Source of the DNA: Ruminococcus sp. | GTDB lineage: Bacteria > Bacillota > Clostridia > Oscillospirales > Ruminococcaceae | DNA: 64,000 nt | Assembly (NCBI GenBank): GCA_021202895.1 | Contig: JAJQCE010000006.1 | Location: 1-64,000 of the forward strand | Direction of reading: 5' to 3' | In this document: positions 20,561-29,219 of the stretch, in pieces | Numbering within the stretch: the stretch's first letter is position 1 | Layout: each line of letters starts with the position of its first letter | Notes under the pieces: model-generated | The model's database searches: none | Told to the model about the DNA's origin: nothing | The model's input: only the letters and a program-made list of their open reading frames with translations | Made by a program: the position numbers and the translations under genes

Positions 20561-20860
20561 ATGGCGGATTATTTTCGCATTTGAGGACATAAAAAAAGCG
20601 CAAAGGCACAGCATGAGATAGACAAGGCGGACTTTTCGGCGGTAAAAGCTGAAAGCAAGGCTAATTTCGAGGAGGCAAGAGCAGGCTCTAGGCTTCACAA
20701 GAAGGATTTCCTACATAGATGTCAGCGTGTCGGTTTTAACCTCACAAACCGCAATGTTTTCTTCCTTTTCAAGAGCGCAGCTGATAAACAAATTCTGGAG
20801 CATGAACCGCACCGTAATGGAATTTCTATCACGCACCCTCTACGCTCTTACGAGAACTAA
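20561..20860 (+). pseudogene. Unknown gene with in-frame TGA at codon 8
   Basis: A strong AAAGGAGGTG lies 8 nt before the ATG at 20561, but the frame meets TGA at codon 8 (20582-20584). It then stays open for another 91 codons to TAA at 20860. The downstream part is Lys/Ala/Glu-rich (K-A-D-F-S-A-V-K-A-E-S-K-A), like a real helical protein up to about codon 50; the end overlaps the convergent membrane-protein gene and looks random. Read-through, a Trp-to-stop mutation or a very short leader peptide are possible. I recognise no family. Confidence 0.4.
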
Positions 20861-21398
20861 TATCCTTTCGGAAGAGAAGCTTAAAGACCGTACGGATCAA
20901 GGGCTGAATAAAAAACAGTTGTGAGAAAAAGGCGAACGGGAAATTAAAGCACACAAGCTTCAACCAGTTTGCCAGCAATGTAATGATGGAAAACCCATCA
21001 TAATAGGGATAATACAGCCATGCTGCAATAAAGCTCATCGCAGGGCACATCAATCCCACCGTTGTGCAGATGATGGCAGTTTCAAAGAGGACAGGATGCG
21101 TTTCGCAGGGATTGAATATCTTGCACGCCAATTTAAATGAACTTGGCTGCCCCATCACGATTTCCAGCATATAGGCAAAGCAGAATTCAATTAAAATCAC
21201 CGCCCAGATTGGCATAAAACGTCCGAACATATAGACGCCACCCTGTGCACGGATGGCAGCAAGTACGCTATTTACCTGATTAACCTCCATGAGTGTGGTC
21301 CCATTTACCACGTACAGGCTGTAAAACACATAGCCATGTACAGTAACAATAACTGTCAAAAGCGCAAAAATCATTCTTTGAAATTGGTTTCTCGGCAT
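20829..21398 (-). CDS. Four-helix membrane protein (DUF2798-like)
   Basis: A 189-residue integral membrane protein starting at ATG 21398, with GGAGGA about 8 nt upstream. Four hydrophobic helices are visible (about 10-30, 55-78, 110-135, 145-168). The N-terminal P-R-N-Q-F-Q-R-M-I-F start and overall pattern resemble small DUF2798-type proteins of Clostridia, with no known function. A promoter is at 21563-21592. Flanking DNA on both sides contains gene relics, so this gene sits in a recombined patch. Confidence 0.65.
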   Translation of the reverse strand: MPRNQFQRMIFALLTVIVTVHGYVFYSLYVVNGTTLMEVNQVNSVLAAIRAQGGVYMFGRFMPIWAVILIEFCFAYMLEIVMGQPSSFKLACKIFNPCETHPVLFETAIICTTVGLMCPAMSFIAAWLYYPYYDGFSIITLLANWLKLVCFNFPFAFFSQLFFIQPLIRTVFKLLFRKDISSRKSVEGA

Positions 21399-21562
21399 AA
21401 AAAATTCCTCCAATAATATATATGTTTTTGAAAACGCCATATAAACAAAAAAACACGCAGTACATTCCGTATGTCTCTGAAAACGTTTCTGTTCCGTAAT
21501 CAGATTTATATACCAGATGGTACCACGTGTGTCGTGCTTATTATGCAATTTTCAATATGTTT

Positions 21563-21592
21563 ATTATATCACATTCTTCCGATTTATTGCAA
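21563..21592 (-). promoter_or_regulatory. Promoter of the membrane protein gene
   Basis: On the minus strand TTGCAA (21592-21587) and TATAAT (21568-21563) are separated by 18 bp, about 165 bp before the start. The 21399-21700 gap otherwise shows nothing. Confidence 0.5.
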
Positions 21593-21700
21593 TGGATATT
21601 TTGCACAAAGTTTTTCAACAGAACTACCCTGTCTCCTTCCCACAGGTAGTGGAAATAAGTGGGGACTGCGCAGCCAGATGCCGTTTGTGCATGGGATTCT

Positions 21701-21910
21701 TTATGCCTCTATCTCCGTCACATTTCGGAATGTGACCGTGATTTCTTTCTTTTTGCCAACCGTTATGTACTCGACCATGCTGCTCAGAGTGCGCTGTCAA
21801 ATTTCGTGATAGCACCGCCCTGTGCTTTCAGCGTCTGGATGAAGTTCTTAATCTTGTACAAAACCTCGAAAGCTACAGTCTGTTCCCTTTCCGTAGAACT
21901 TTTAGGAACC
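21701..21910 (-). pseudogene. C-terminal relic of a large serine recombinase
   Basis: The minus strand encodes E-R-E-Q-T-V-A-F-E-V-L-Y-K-I-K-N-F, then T-K-F-D-S-A-L, and after a frameshift M-V-E-Y-I-T-V-G-K-K-K-E-I-T-V-T-F-R-N, ending at TAA 21701-21703. The order (helix, F-D-x-x-L, then a V-x-Y-x-T-V strand and a short T-F-R-N-x-T-E end) matches the extreme C-terminus of site-specific serine recombinases of clostridial mobile elements. The catalytic part is gone. It marks an old integration. Confidence 0.6.
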
Positions 21911-22081
21911 GCATTTTTAGTACTTTCCACATTCGCAGTCACAGCCGAAGATCCACATATTTTACTTTATATTCTCCTTGCAGTACTGGGATTTTCAGAC
22001 TGGCTTGTCGCTTATCCGATTTATAAAAGGATTCTAGCTAAGGAAACTTCAAGAATAAATCTGCTTATAGAAAAAATATGA
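21905..22081 (+). pseudogene. 3' fragment of a membrane protein gene
   Basis: From about 21905 the plus frame encodes S-V-E-L-L-G-T-A-F-L-V-L-S-T and a second hydrophobic helix, ending in a basic tail (I-N-L-L-I-E-K-I). The upstream part of the same frame overlaps the recombinase relic on the other strand and looks non-coding. The gene therefore lost its 5' end at a junction near 21905. Family not recognised. Confidence 0.4.
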
Positions 22082-22130
22082 TGAAATTAACAAGCTTTGA
22101 CACAAAGGCAAAAGACCTTTATACTAACAC

Positions 22131-22169
22131 AAAAACCGCCCCGAATCAACTGCGACTCAAGGCGGTTTT
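22131..22169 (-). terminator. copA terminator
   Basis: AAACCGCC pairs with GGCGGTTT across an 18-nt loop region, followed on the minus strand by a T run. It lies just past the copA stop. Confidence 0.7.
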
Positions 22170-22174
22170 ATTTT

Positions 22175-24748
22175 TTAACGCTCAATTGACAAAACCTTGT
22201 ATCCAGCAGCTTTAATCGCCGCCTTTATCTGCTTGTCCTTTATTTCAGAGCTTAAACTTACAACAGCAGTTCCCTTTTCATGACTAGCCTGTGCGTTTTT
22301 AATTTCAGGCAACTCCTCAAGCGCATTTTTAACTACGTTTTCGCAGTGAGAGCACATCATTCCTTCAATGGAAATCGTTATTACATTGTCTGAATCTAAA
22401 GCTTTGTCGTCTGATTTTTCACTTTGATTTAAAGCTGCCGTCAGGTCGGTAAGCTTAGCTTCATTTTTAATTCGCTTGTCATGCTTTGTCTGATTTATTT
22501 TAATCAAATTAAGCCGAAGCGCATTTGACACAACGCAGAATGAGGAAAGGCTCATAGCCGCCGCACCGAACATAGGATTAAGCTGCCAGCCGAACAGCGG
22601 TATAAATGCGCCTGCCGCAAGCGGTATACCTATACAGTTGTAAAAGAAAGCCCAGAACAGATTTTGGTGAATATTGCGAAGCGTCGCACGGCTAAGTCTT
22701 ATTGCGGCAGGAACATCAGAGAGTTTGCTCTTCATAAGCACAATATCAGCTGCGTCAATAGCCACATCCGAGCCTGCGCCTATTGCAATTCCCATGTCCG
22801 CACGTGTCAGCGCAGGAGCATCGTTAATTCCATCGCCTACCATAGCTACTTTGCCGTACTCCATAAGAGTGCGAATAACCGCCTCCTTGCCGTCAGGAAG
22901 CACGCCTGCTATCACCTGATCAACTCCCGCCTGCTTTCCGATTGCACGGGCGGTTCTTTCGTTGTCGCCTGTAAGCATGATAACCTTGATACCCATACTT
23001 TGCAGCTCACGCACTGCCTCAGGGCTGTCCTCTTTAATTATGTCCGCCACAGCGATAATGCCTACAAGAGCGTTTCCCTTTGCAAACAGCAGCGGTGTTT
23101 TTCCGTTTTCAGCTAATTCCTCCGCCGCACTTTGAAGCTTTGGCGAAACCTCCACCTTTTCTGATATAAACTTCAAGCTCCCGCCTGTCAATTTTTCATT
23201 GTTGTACACTGCACTTAATCCGTTGCCTGGAAGCGCCTGAAAATCCGTCACCTCCAGTGCCTCCAAGCCGTCCTCATCGCCCCTTTTCAAAATCGCTTTA
23301 GCTAGCGGATGCTCACTTTTAGCCTCAAGCGCATATGCCGTTTTCATAAGCTCAAGTTCGGTAAATCCATCGGCAGGAATTATATCTGTAACCTGAGGCT
23401 CTCCTGCGGTAATCGTTCCCGTCTTATCCAAAACCGCAATCTGAACCTTTCCAGCTTCCTCAAGGCTCACAGCAGTTTTGAAAAGTATTCCGTTCTTAGC
23501 TCCCATACCGTTGCCGACCATAACAGCAACAGGTGTAGCAAGTCCTAAAGCGCACGGGCAGGAAATCACAAGCACAGAAATCCCTCTTGCAAGCGCAAAT
23601 CCAAAGGCTTGCCCACTGATCAGCCATACCACAACAGTGACAACTGCAATTGCAATTACAGTCGGAACAAAAATCCCCGAAACCTTGTCTGCAATTTTTG
23701 CAATCGGAGCCTTTGTAGCCGCAGCGTCGCTTACCATCTCTATAATCTGCGAAAGCGTAGTGTCCTCGCCAACTCGCGTCGCTTTGCACTTTATAAATCC
23801 CGACTGGTTCACCGTTGCGGCTGAAACGCTGTCGCCCTCTGCTTTATCAATCGGTATGCTCTCACCCGTCAGAGCCGATTCGTTCACTGCGCTTGAGCCC
23901 TCTAATATCACGCCGTCCACAGGAATATTTTCTCCGGGGCGCACTACAAAAACATCTCCCTTTTGCACCTGCTCAACAGCAACTGTCACCTCTGAACCGT
24001 CACGCAAAAGCACCGCCTGCTTAGGAGCAAGCCTCATAAGGCTCTTCAAAGCGTCCGTGGTCTTTCCCTTTGAACGTGCCTCAAGCATTTTGCCTACTGT
24101 AATCAGCGTAAGAATCATCGCCGCAGATTCAAAATAAAATTCGTCCATATAGCTCATAACAAGCTCATCATTGCCCTTTACCACAGCGTCAGTCATCATA
24201 AACAGCGCAAAAACGCTCCACGCATAGGACGCAAACGAGCCCATCGCCACAAGCGTATCCATGTTAGGAGAACGGTTGATAAGCCCCTTTGTTCCGCTTA
24301 TAAAGAATTTCTGATTGATAACCATAACTATAGTCGCCAGCAAAAGCTGTACTAAACCCATTGCCACATGATTACCGTCAAACCAACTCGGAAGCGGCCA
24401 GCCCCACATCATATGCCCCATAGAAAAATACATTAGGACAAGCAAAAAACCAATCGAAGCGATAAGCCGCTTTTTCAAAACAGGCGTTTCATGGTCTTTC
24501 AACGCCTCCTCATCAGCGGACAAGCTGCTTTTTTTATTGTCTGCGCCTTTGAGTGAGGCTCCGTAGCCTGCCGCCGTTACAGCAGCTATTATTTCATTCG
24601 GCGAAGCAGTACCCTCAACTCCCATCGAATTTGTCAAAAGGCTTACTGAACAGGATTTAACGCCTGAAACCCTGCCGACAGCCTTCTCAACTCTTGCAGA
24701 GCAGGCGGCACAGCTCATACCAGTTACCGTATACTGTTCTATTTTCAA
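22175..24748 (-). CDS. copA: Copper-exporting P1B-type ATPase with HMA domains at both ends
   Basis: An 857-residue P-type ATPase. The N-terminal heavy-metal domain has G-M-S-C-A-A-C (about 10-16). The core has the [11 protein letters not shown] metal site, phosphorylation motif D-K-T-G-T-I-T and hinge G-D-G-I-N-D-A-P. After the last helices, a linker leads to a second heavy-metal domain with G-M-M-C-S-H-C, which resembles a fused CopZ chaperone. It exports Cu(I). The best start is TTG at 24748, but AGGAGG is only 2 nt away; an ATA 6 nt further in would have ideal spacing. It is in an operon with csoR, 8 bp upstream, under a copper-type operator. Confidence 0.93.
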   Translation of the reverse strand: MKIEQYTVTGMSCAACSARVEKAVGRVSGVKSCSVSLLTNSMGVEGTASPNEIIAAVTAAGYGASLKGADNKKSSLSADEEALKDHETPVLKKRLIASIGFLLVLMYFSMGHMMWGWPLPSWFDGNHVAMGLVQLLLATIVMVINQKFFISGTKGLINRSPNMDTLVAMGSFASYAWSVFALFMMTDAVVKGNDELVMSYMDEFYFESAAMILTLITVGKMLEARSKGKTTDALKSLMRLAPKQAVLLRDGSEVTVAVEQVQKGDVFVVRPGENIPVDGVILEGSSAVNESALTGESIPIDKAEGDSVSAATVNQSGFIKCKATRVGEDTTLSQIIEMVSDAAATKAPIAKIADKVSGIFVPTVIAIAVVTVVVWLISGQAFGFALARGISVLVISCPCALGLATPVAVMVGNGMGAKNGILFKTAVSLEEAGKVQIAVLDKTGTITAGEPQVTDIIPADGFTELELMKTAYALEAKSEHPLAKAILKRGDEDGLEALEVTDFQALPGNGLSAVYNNEKLTGGSLKFISEKVEVSPKLQSAAEELAENGKTPLLFAKGNALVGIIAVADIIKEDSPEAVRELQSMGIKVIMLTGDNERTARAIGKQAGVDQVIAGVLPDGKEAVIRTLMEYGKVAMVGDGINDAPALTRADMGIAIGAGSDVAIDAADIVLMKSKLSDVPAAIRLSRATLRNIHQNLFWAFFYNCIGIPLAAGAFIPLFGWQLNPMFGAAAMSLSSFCVVSNALRLNLIKINQTKHDKRIKNEAKLTDLTAALNQSEKSDDKALDSDNVITISIEGMMCSHCENVVKNALEELPEIKNAQASHEKGTAVVSLSSEIKDKQIKAAIKAAGYKVLSIER

Positions 24749-24756
24749 GACCTCCT

Positions 24757-25071
24757 TTATTTCATCAGCTTTTGAAGCGTATTGACAAGCTCGTCAATAA
24801 TCTCATCATTGCCATTTCGTATATCTTCCGCAACACAGGTGCGGATATGATTAGCAAGCAGCTCCTTGTTAAACGCATTAAGTGCGGCGGCAGCGGCGGA
24901 CGACTGAACTAAAATATCCGTGCAGTACGCATTGCGCTCTATCATGCCCTTTATACCTCTGATTTGCCCCTCTACTCTGTTTAATCTGTTAATCAGACTG
25001 CGATATTCCTCCTCAGATCTTTCCTTTGTCTTTTCACAGCAGCAGCACTCATTTTTGTTGCTTTCCTCCAT
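24757..25071 (-). CDS. csoR: CsoR-type copper-sensing repressor
   Basis: A 104-residue all-helical repressor of the DUF156 family. The Cu(I) ligand set Cys-His-Cys is present: Cys in N-A-Y-C-T-D-I-L, then H-I-R-T-C-V with His and Cys four residues apart. [14 protein letters not shown] is the conserved N-terminal helix. An extra N-terminal tail contains four consecutive Cys plus one more, which is unusual and may bind additional metal. SD AAGGAG precedes the ATG. It would repress its own promoter (25133-25161) and copA until copper is bound. Confidence 0.93.
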   Translation of the reverse strand: MEESNKNECCCCEKTKERSEEEYRSLINRLNRVEGQIRGIKGMIERNAYCTDILVQSSAAAAALNAFNKELLANHIRTCVAEDIRNGNDEIIDELVNTLQKLMK

Positions 25072-25107
25072 ATCGCAATCTCCTTTCTAATAAAAATTAT
25101 CGTAAAA

Positions 25108-25161
25108 GCATACCCTTATGGGGTATGCTTTTATTTTATACCATCAGGGGGTATATGTCAA
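25108..25161 (-). promoter_or_regulatory. csoR-copA promoter with two CsoR operators
   Basis: TTGACA (25161-25156) and TAAAAT (25138-25133) are separated by 17 bp on the minus strand. Two inverted repeats with the TACCC-N4-GGGTA character of CsoR boxes are present: GCATACCC-TTAT-GGGGTATGC (25108-25128) just downstream of -10, and ATACC-ATCAGG-GGGTAT (25138-25154) within the spacer. Confidence 0.85.
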
Positions 25162-25346
25162 TAGCCTTTCAGCATAGTTTACAATTTATTAACATATTCC
25201 CAATCCGAGAGCGGCATATTTTCAGCAAGAAAAAATTTGTAGTATTCAGGGCTTGACAAATGGGATTCATACGGGCATAAAAAAACGGCTGTATGGTCAT
25301 TCTTAAATAAAATATGTTAAGTTCAGGCTGATAAACTGGAATTTGA

Positions 25347-25706
25347 TTATCTACATAAAAGCCAACTAAACAGCATCATAATTCCGCCAATTAAAAATGA
25401 AACTATGCTTACCAAATGACCTAAGTATTGTTTAATTATAATACCAACAAAATTGAACAACCCAATTCCGAACACAAAGCCACCTACGAATCCAAGAATG
25501 ACCCATCCGCTTTCTGTCCCAACCAACATACAGAATAGCACTGCGGGTAGTAACAATACTGCAATACCAAGCATCACCAGAAAAAAGTATCCAATGGGAT
25601 GTCTTCCTTTGAATTCATCATCTGATGATGTATAGAAATAAGTTTTGTAATCCGTTGGAGGTATCCAACCAGATTTCTTATTTTTAAACTTTTTCTTTTT
25701 ACTCAT
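25347..25706 (-). CDS. Small membrane protein
   Basis: A 119-residue protein with a basic Lys-rich N-terminus (K-K-K-K-F-K-N-K-K), a short soluble stretch, and three hydrophobic helices (about 42-64, 68-90, 97-117). The ATG at 25706 follows AGGA at 5 nt; the upstream ATG at 25718 has no ribosome site. No family recognised. Confidence 0.6.
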   Translation of the reverse strand: MSKKKKFKNKKSGWIPPTDYKTYFYTSSDDEFKGRHPIGYFFLVMLGIAVLLLPAVLFCMLVGTESGWVILGFVGGFVFGIGLFNFVGIIIKQYLGHLVSIVSFLIGGIMMLFSWLLCR

Positions 25707-26044
25707 GATAATCCTCATTCAAATTTAAATTTGTACTCTTGTACAGCTACCAGTATACCATACCGCGATGCGAAAAGTAATCATTCGCCGTGTCCTATCC
25801 GTAAAATTTCTATCAATTTTACCGCTTCACGCTGTCAATGTATCTGCAAAATCGTGTACAGCACCCCGACGACTTCCCTTGCTCTAGCATGACATTGCCA
25901 ATTCCATTAGGCAATGCTTAACACTCAAGCAGTTACAAATATCCTGCAAACGAAAAAGCTTTTGGCAAGCGTCAGCGTTAGTTTTGCAAAATAAAAAAAC
26001 CGCATAAAATGCGGTTTTTCAAGTGAGGTTTTAACTCACCAATA
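25707..26044. other. Intergenic gap before the tRNA genes
   Basis: No reading frame of note. The stretch 25775-25960 is less AT-rich than other gaps here and includes a hairpin GCATTGCC...GGCAATGC (about 25890-25920). It may be foreign or a mobile-element remnant, but I cannot show that. The tRNA terminator lies at 25993-26019. Confidence 0.4.
25993..26019 (-). terminator. Terminator of the tRNA-Gln pair
   Basis: ACCGCAT pairs with ATGCGGT around a 3-nt loop (25999-26015), and on the minus strand a T7 run follows. Confidence 0.85.
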
Positions 26045-26120
26045 TGGCTGGGGTAGAAGGATTCGAACCTACGGAATGTCGGAGTCAGAGTCCGATGCCT
26101 TACCACTTGGCGATACCCCA
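26045..26120 (-). tRNA. tRNA-Gln (anticodon CUG)
   Basis: A 76-nt cloverleaf on the minus strand: acceptor TGGGGTA pairs with TACCCCA, anticodon stem TCGGA/TCCGA with loop CTCTGAC (anticodon CTG), T-arm with GGTTCGAATCC, encoded CCA end. It is the second gene of a tandem Gln pair. Confidence 0.95.
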
Positions 26121-26128
26121 ATATAAAA

Positions 26129-26204
26129 TGGTTGGGATAGCTGGATTCGAACCAGCGGAATGACAGAGTCAAAGTCTGCTGCCTTACCCCTTGGCTATAT
26201 CCCA
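26129..26204 (-). tRNA. tRNA-Gln (anticodon UUG)
   Basis: A 76-nt cloverleaf on the minus strand: acceptor TGGGATA pairs with TATCCCA, anticodon loop CTTTGAC (anticodon TTG), T-arm GGTTCGAATCC, encoded CCA. It lies 8 bp upstream of the CUG gene and is transcribed from the promoter at 26244-26272. Confidence 0.95.
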
Positions 26205-26243
26205 GTATCTAAAACCACTTATTTGTACGGATTCAGCTCTATT

Positions 26244-26272
26244 ATTATACCATAAACAAATCTCTTTGACAA
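26244..26272 (-). promoter_or_regulatory. tRNA-Gln operon promoter
   Basis: On the minus strand TTGTCA (26272-26267) and TATAAT (26249-26244) are separated by 17 bp, about 40 bp before the first tRNA. Confidence 0.7.
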
Positions 26273-26366
26273 GCATCTCTCATTTCCTTTTACAAAAATT
26301 TAATAAAATTCATAGAAAAAACACCTTTTTTCTCATCAAAAATTGTCATAAATCAAAAAAATAGTG

Positions 26367-26395
26367 TTGATTTACTCCGAAAAATATGCTATAAT
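26367..26395 (+). promoter_or_regulatory. mscL promoter
   Basis: TTGATT (26367-26372) and TATAAT (26390-26395) with a 17-bp spacer, about 60 bp before the mscL start. Confidence 0.7.
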
Positions 26396-26454
26396 AAAAG
26401 TATAGAAATTATTTTCTAAAAATGTTTGTCAAAATTACGAAAGGTTGTGTTTTT

Positions 26455-26889
26455 ATGGAAAAAGAAGCTGTAAATGAGAAAATCGGCTTTGTAAAAAAGT
26501 TCGTAAACGAATTTAAAGAGTTTGCTCTTAAGGGAAATGTAATGGATCTGGCAGTCGGCGTTATTATCGGTGCCGCTTTTCAGGACATTGTAACGTCATT
26601 CACAGAAAGCTTTATCAATCCGCTTATAAGCTCAATCGGAGGTGCTGAAATCGGCGGCAAAATCGAGATTCTCAACACGGGTCAGTATATTAAATACGGC
26701 GATTTTCTCACTGCGATAATTAACTTCCTCATCATGGCGCTTGTGATTTTCTGCATTATGAAGGCTATAAACGCTGTCATGCACTTAGGAAAGAAGGAAG
26801 AAGCTCCTGCCGTTACAACTAAAACCTGCCCGTACTGCTTAAGCGAAATTAACATTGAAGCAACCCGCTGTCCTCACTGCACCTCATAG
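26455..26889 (+). CDS. mscL: Large-conductance mechanosensitive channel with C-terminal zinc ribbon
   Basis: A 144-residue channel: N-terminal amphipathic helix with F-A-L-K-G-N-V-M-D-L-A-V-G-V-I-I-G-A-A-F (first membrane helix), periplasmic loop, second helix (about 87-107), then a cytoplasmic zinc ribbon C-P-Y-C...C-P-H-C instead of the usual helical bundle. It releases osmolytes on hypo-osmotic shock. The ATG at 26455 follows AAAGG. The frame stops at TAG 26887-26889 right after the ribbon, but stays open for 15 more codons of Glu/Ala-rich sequence to a TAA at 26935-26937, which looks like the ancestral tail (see findings). Confidence 0.92.
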   Translation: MEKEAVNEKIGFVKKFVNEFKEFALKGNVMDLAVGVIIGAAFQDIVTSFTESFINPLISSIGGAEIGGKIEILNTGQYIKYGDFLTAIINFLIMALVIFCIMKAINAVMHLGKKEEAPAVTTKTCPYCLSEINIEATRCPHCTS

Positions 26890-26968
26890 CTTGAGGAAAA
26901 TCCAGTCGCAGAGGCTGCTGCTGAAGCTGCGGAATAAATTTTTTACATAAGATATGCACATGAGAATT

Positions 26969-27000
26969 TTCCCCGACATTATCTAAATAACGTCGGGGAA
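26969..27000. terminator. Bidirectional terminator between mscL and DUF4358 gene
   Basis: CCCCGAC pairs with GTCGGGG (26971-26977 with 26992-26998), extended by flanking TT/AA. Convergent genes end on both sides. The U tracts are weak on both strands. Confidence 0.55.
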
Positions 27001-27003
27001 TTG

Positions 27004-27483
27004 TCATTGAATAATTGAAATTATTTCGTCCTTTATCTGCTCCCTGCTGTCCTCATCGGCAATTATAAGCACATACAGTCCGCCGCACTCGAAAGCTTCT
27101 GCGTCCGTTGCCTTTTGAGATTCCTCAGGCGCATACCCTTCAAAATCACTTTCACGCTGCTTTGCACGCTCGTTTAAAAGCTTCTCGCAGTCAGCGCTGC
27201 CGCTTATAATTGAAATTTCATCAGCCGATTTTCCAGACGAAACATACATAATACCGCCGTCTGTAAGCTCGTCCGCAGTCACTCCGTAAAGTGCTTCGCA
27301 GGCTTCGTCAAAAAGTTCATCTCCAAGCTCCGCACGTTCGTCAAGCTTTTCACTCAAGCCGCTTTGCTCAAGAGCGTCAAAAATTTCAGCGACACTTACA
27401 TCGGTTTTTAAATTTTCATAACTGCCGCAGCCGCACAAAAGCAACAGCGTAAGCAAAACTATTAAAACTAAATTCTTTCGCAA
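27004..27483 (-). CDS. DUF4358-type lipoprotein
   Basis: A 159-residue protein with a lipoprotein signal (lipobox L-C-G-C, Cys about 19), then a domain with [25 protein letters not shown] and a C-terminal [12 protein letters not shown]. This is the DUF4358 pattern of clostridial lipoproteins, function unknown. It starts at TTG 27483, inside the last codons of leuB (16-bp overlap), with GGAGAT upstream, so it is coupled to leuB translation. Confidence 0.75.
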   Translation of the reverse strand: MRKNLVLIVLLTLLLLCGCGSYENLKTDVSVAEIFDALEQSGLSEKLDERAELGDELFDEACEALYGVTADELTDGGIMYVSSGKSADEISIISGSADCEKLLNERAKQRESDFEGYAPEESQKATDAEAFECGGLYVLIIADEDSREQIKDEIISIIQ

Positions 27484-28550
27484 ATGAGATCTCCCATTTC
27501 ACTGCACGACACCATTTTACAGCCGTCCGACATAATATCGCCTGTTCTGAATCCATCGTTGAGAGTTTGTTTAACAGCAGCATCAACTGCGTCTGCTTCG
27601 TCAGTCATATCGAATGAATATCTTAGCATCATAGCTGCGGAAAGTATTGTTGCTATCGGATTAGCCTTGTTCTGTCCAGCAATGTCAGGCGCACTTCCGC
27701 CGCTCGGCTCGTAAAGTCCGAACTTGGTTTCATTCATGCTTGCGGACGGCAGCATACCGATTGAGCCAGTTATCATCGAAGCCTCGTCAGACAAAATATC
27801 GCCGAACATATTCTCTGTCACCATAACGTCAAACTGCGCAGGATTCTTAACAAGCTGCATTGCCGTATTGTCAACCAGCATATGCTCAAGCGTAACCTCA
27901 GGATAATCGGCGGCAACCTCAGTTACAACCTTCCTCCAAAGCCGCGAGGAATCGAGAACGTTAGCTTTATCAACGCTTGTAACCTTTTTGCTCCTCTTCA
28001 TTGCAACCTCAAAGGCTTTTATTGCAATCCGTCTGATTTCATTTTCGTTGTAAGAAAGCGTATCAACTGCCGTCATCACTCCGTCAACCTCTTCAGTCCT
28101 TCTTTCGCCGAAGTAAAGTCCGCCTGTAAGCTCTCTCATAATCAGCATATCAAAGCCGTTTGACGAGATTTCCTCTTTGAGCGGGCAGGCGCCTGAAAGC
28201 TGCGGATAAAGCAAGCAGGGACGAAGATTTGCAAAAAGTCCTAGCTCCTTACGAATTTTCAGCAGACCTGCTTCAGGACGAAGATTAGCAGGAAGCTTGT
28301 ACCACGGGGAAGTAGTAGTATCTCCTCCGATACTGCCCATAAGCACAGCATCGCTAGCCTTGCAGGCAGCTATAGTTTCATCTGTCAGCGGCACACCGTT
28401 TACGTCAATCGAACAGCCTCCCATTAAAAGCTGGGTATATTCAAAGGTATGCGCGTATTTTTCTGCGGCTTTGTCAAGCACCTTAACAGCCTCGCTCACA
28501 ATTTCAGGACCTATTCCATCGCCCTTTATCACTGCAATTTTTTTGTTCAT
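27468..28550 (-). CDS. leuB: 3-isopropylmalate dehydrogenase
   Basis: A 360-residue enzyme of leucine synthesis, oxidising and decarboxylating 3-isopropylmalate with NAD. Conserved: [10 protein letters not shown] at the N-terminus, [28 protein letters not shown] and [12 protein letters not shown]. The start at 28550 follows GAAAGGA; the upstream frame extension lacks a ribosome site. No leuA, leuC or leuD lies nearby, so the pathway is split in this genome. It ends at TAG within the next gene's start. Confidence 0.95.
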   Translation of the reverse strand: MNKKIAVIKGDGIGPEIVSEAVKVLDKAAEKYAHTFEYTQLLMGGCSIDVNGVPLTDETIAACKASDAVLMGSIGGDTTTSPWYKLPANLRPEAGLLKIRKELGLFANLRPCLLYPQLSGACPLKEEISSNGFDMLIMRELTGGLYFGERRTEEVDGVMTAVDTLSYNENEIRRIAIKAFEVAMKRSKKVTSVDKANVLDSSRLWRKVVTEVAADYPEVTLEHMLVDNTAMQLVKNPAQFDVMVTENMFGDILSDEASMITGSIGMLPSASMNETKFGLYEPSGGSAPDIAGQNKANPIATILSAAMMLRYSFDMTDEADAVDAAVKQTLNDGFRTGDIMSDGCKMVSCSEMGDLICERI

Positions 28551-29132
28551 ATATGTACATTCCTTTCGATAAAAATTTATTACTATTTTATTTAAAGCGG
28601 AGCAAGGCAAGCTAAGCTTGCGTACACACCGCAGGTTTGTACCAGCTTGCATTGCGAACGCTATGCAATTGAAAGAACTTTAGTTTTTCTACGAAAAACA
28701 AAAGTTACTTTCTTAAAGTTCTTACCAGCTCCGCTGTCTTTCGGTAGGGGATATATATCCCCTACCGAAAGACAGGATGTCACCCACCGCCTAAGAGGCA
28801 GGGGACATCATAGTTTTATTATAACACAACCGAACGAAAATTGCAAGACAAAAATTTAGATTCTAAATTTTTACTGTTTGCTCAAATAAAGGCTTGTCAA
28901 GCCTGATTAGTCAGCCTGAAATAATATCATTTTTCAATGCATAATATTGTTTACTGAATAATATTATGCAGAACGCATTATGTGCATCTGCGAAAAACAT
29001 TGCAATGCAGATACGACAAAGCTTTATGCCTGTCAAGCCGAGCAAAGCGTTTTGCAGTTACTTGTTTTTTTATTTTTTGAGCGAATAAATATAAAAAAAC
29101 CTTTACGCATATATCATTTTTAGTGTTTGCAT
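28551..29132. other. Long intergenic region between leuB and purL
   Basis: It contains the dispersed structured repeat (28591-28813) and an imperfect hairpin around 28939-28969 (GCATAATATT...AATATTATGC). No reading frame with a plausible start is seen, and I do not see a convincing purine riboswitch core. Confidence 0.5.
28591..28813 (-). repeat. Dispersed structured repeat, copy B
   Basis: About 220 bp that recur in opposite orientation at 39025-39260. Shared blocks in order are a GCCTCTTAGGC hairpin, a 16-bp palindromic stem around GGGGATAT/ATCCCC (28738-28771), an identical block of about 50 bp containing a near-palindrome (GTTTTTC-GTA-GAAAAAC), and the end GCTCCGCTTTAAATA. No coding content. 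See findings for the compensatory change. Confidence 0.8.
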
Positions 29133-29162
29133 TTGACAAGAGGTATAAAAATGTGGTATAAT
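29133..29162 (+). promoter_or_regulatory. purL promoter
   Basis: TTGACA (29133-29138) and TATAAT (29157-29162) with an 18-bp spacer and an extended TG element. The leader of about 50 nt contains a small ACGGC/GCCGT hairpin. Confidence 0.75.
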
Positions 29163-29219
29163 TATTTTATAGGAACGGCGAATGTGCCGTGAAGCATTGG
29201 AAATAAGGAGCTGTTGATT

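Noticed and set aside
21624..21815. 63-residue minus-strand protein
   Set aside because: It overlaps the recombinase relic in another frame, has no ribosome site and an unlikely composition, so I treat it as a shadow.
25775..25960. Attachment site or element end next to the tRNA-Gln genes
   Set aside because: Base composition differs from the surroundings, but I found no repeat of the tRNA 3' ends and no integrase, so an att site cannot be supported.
28551..29219. Purine or other riboswitch in front of purL
   Set aside because: The promoter lies only about 60 bp before the start, and the leader holds just a 5-bp hairpin. No conserved aptamer core could be found by eye.
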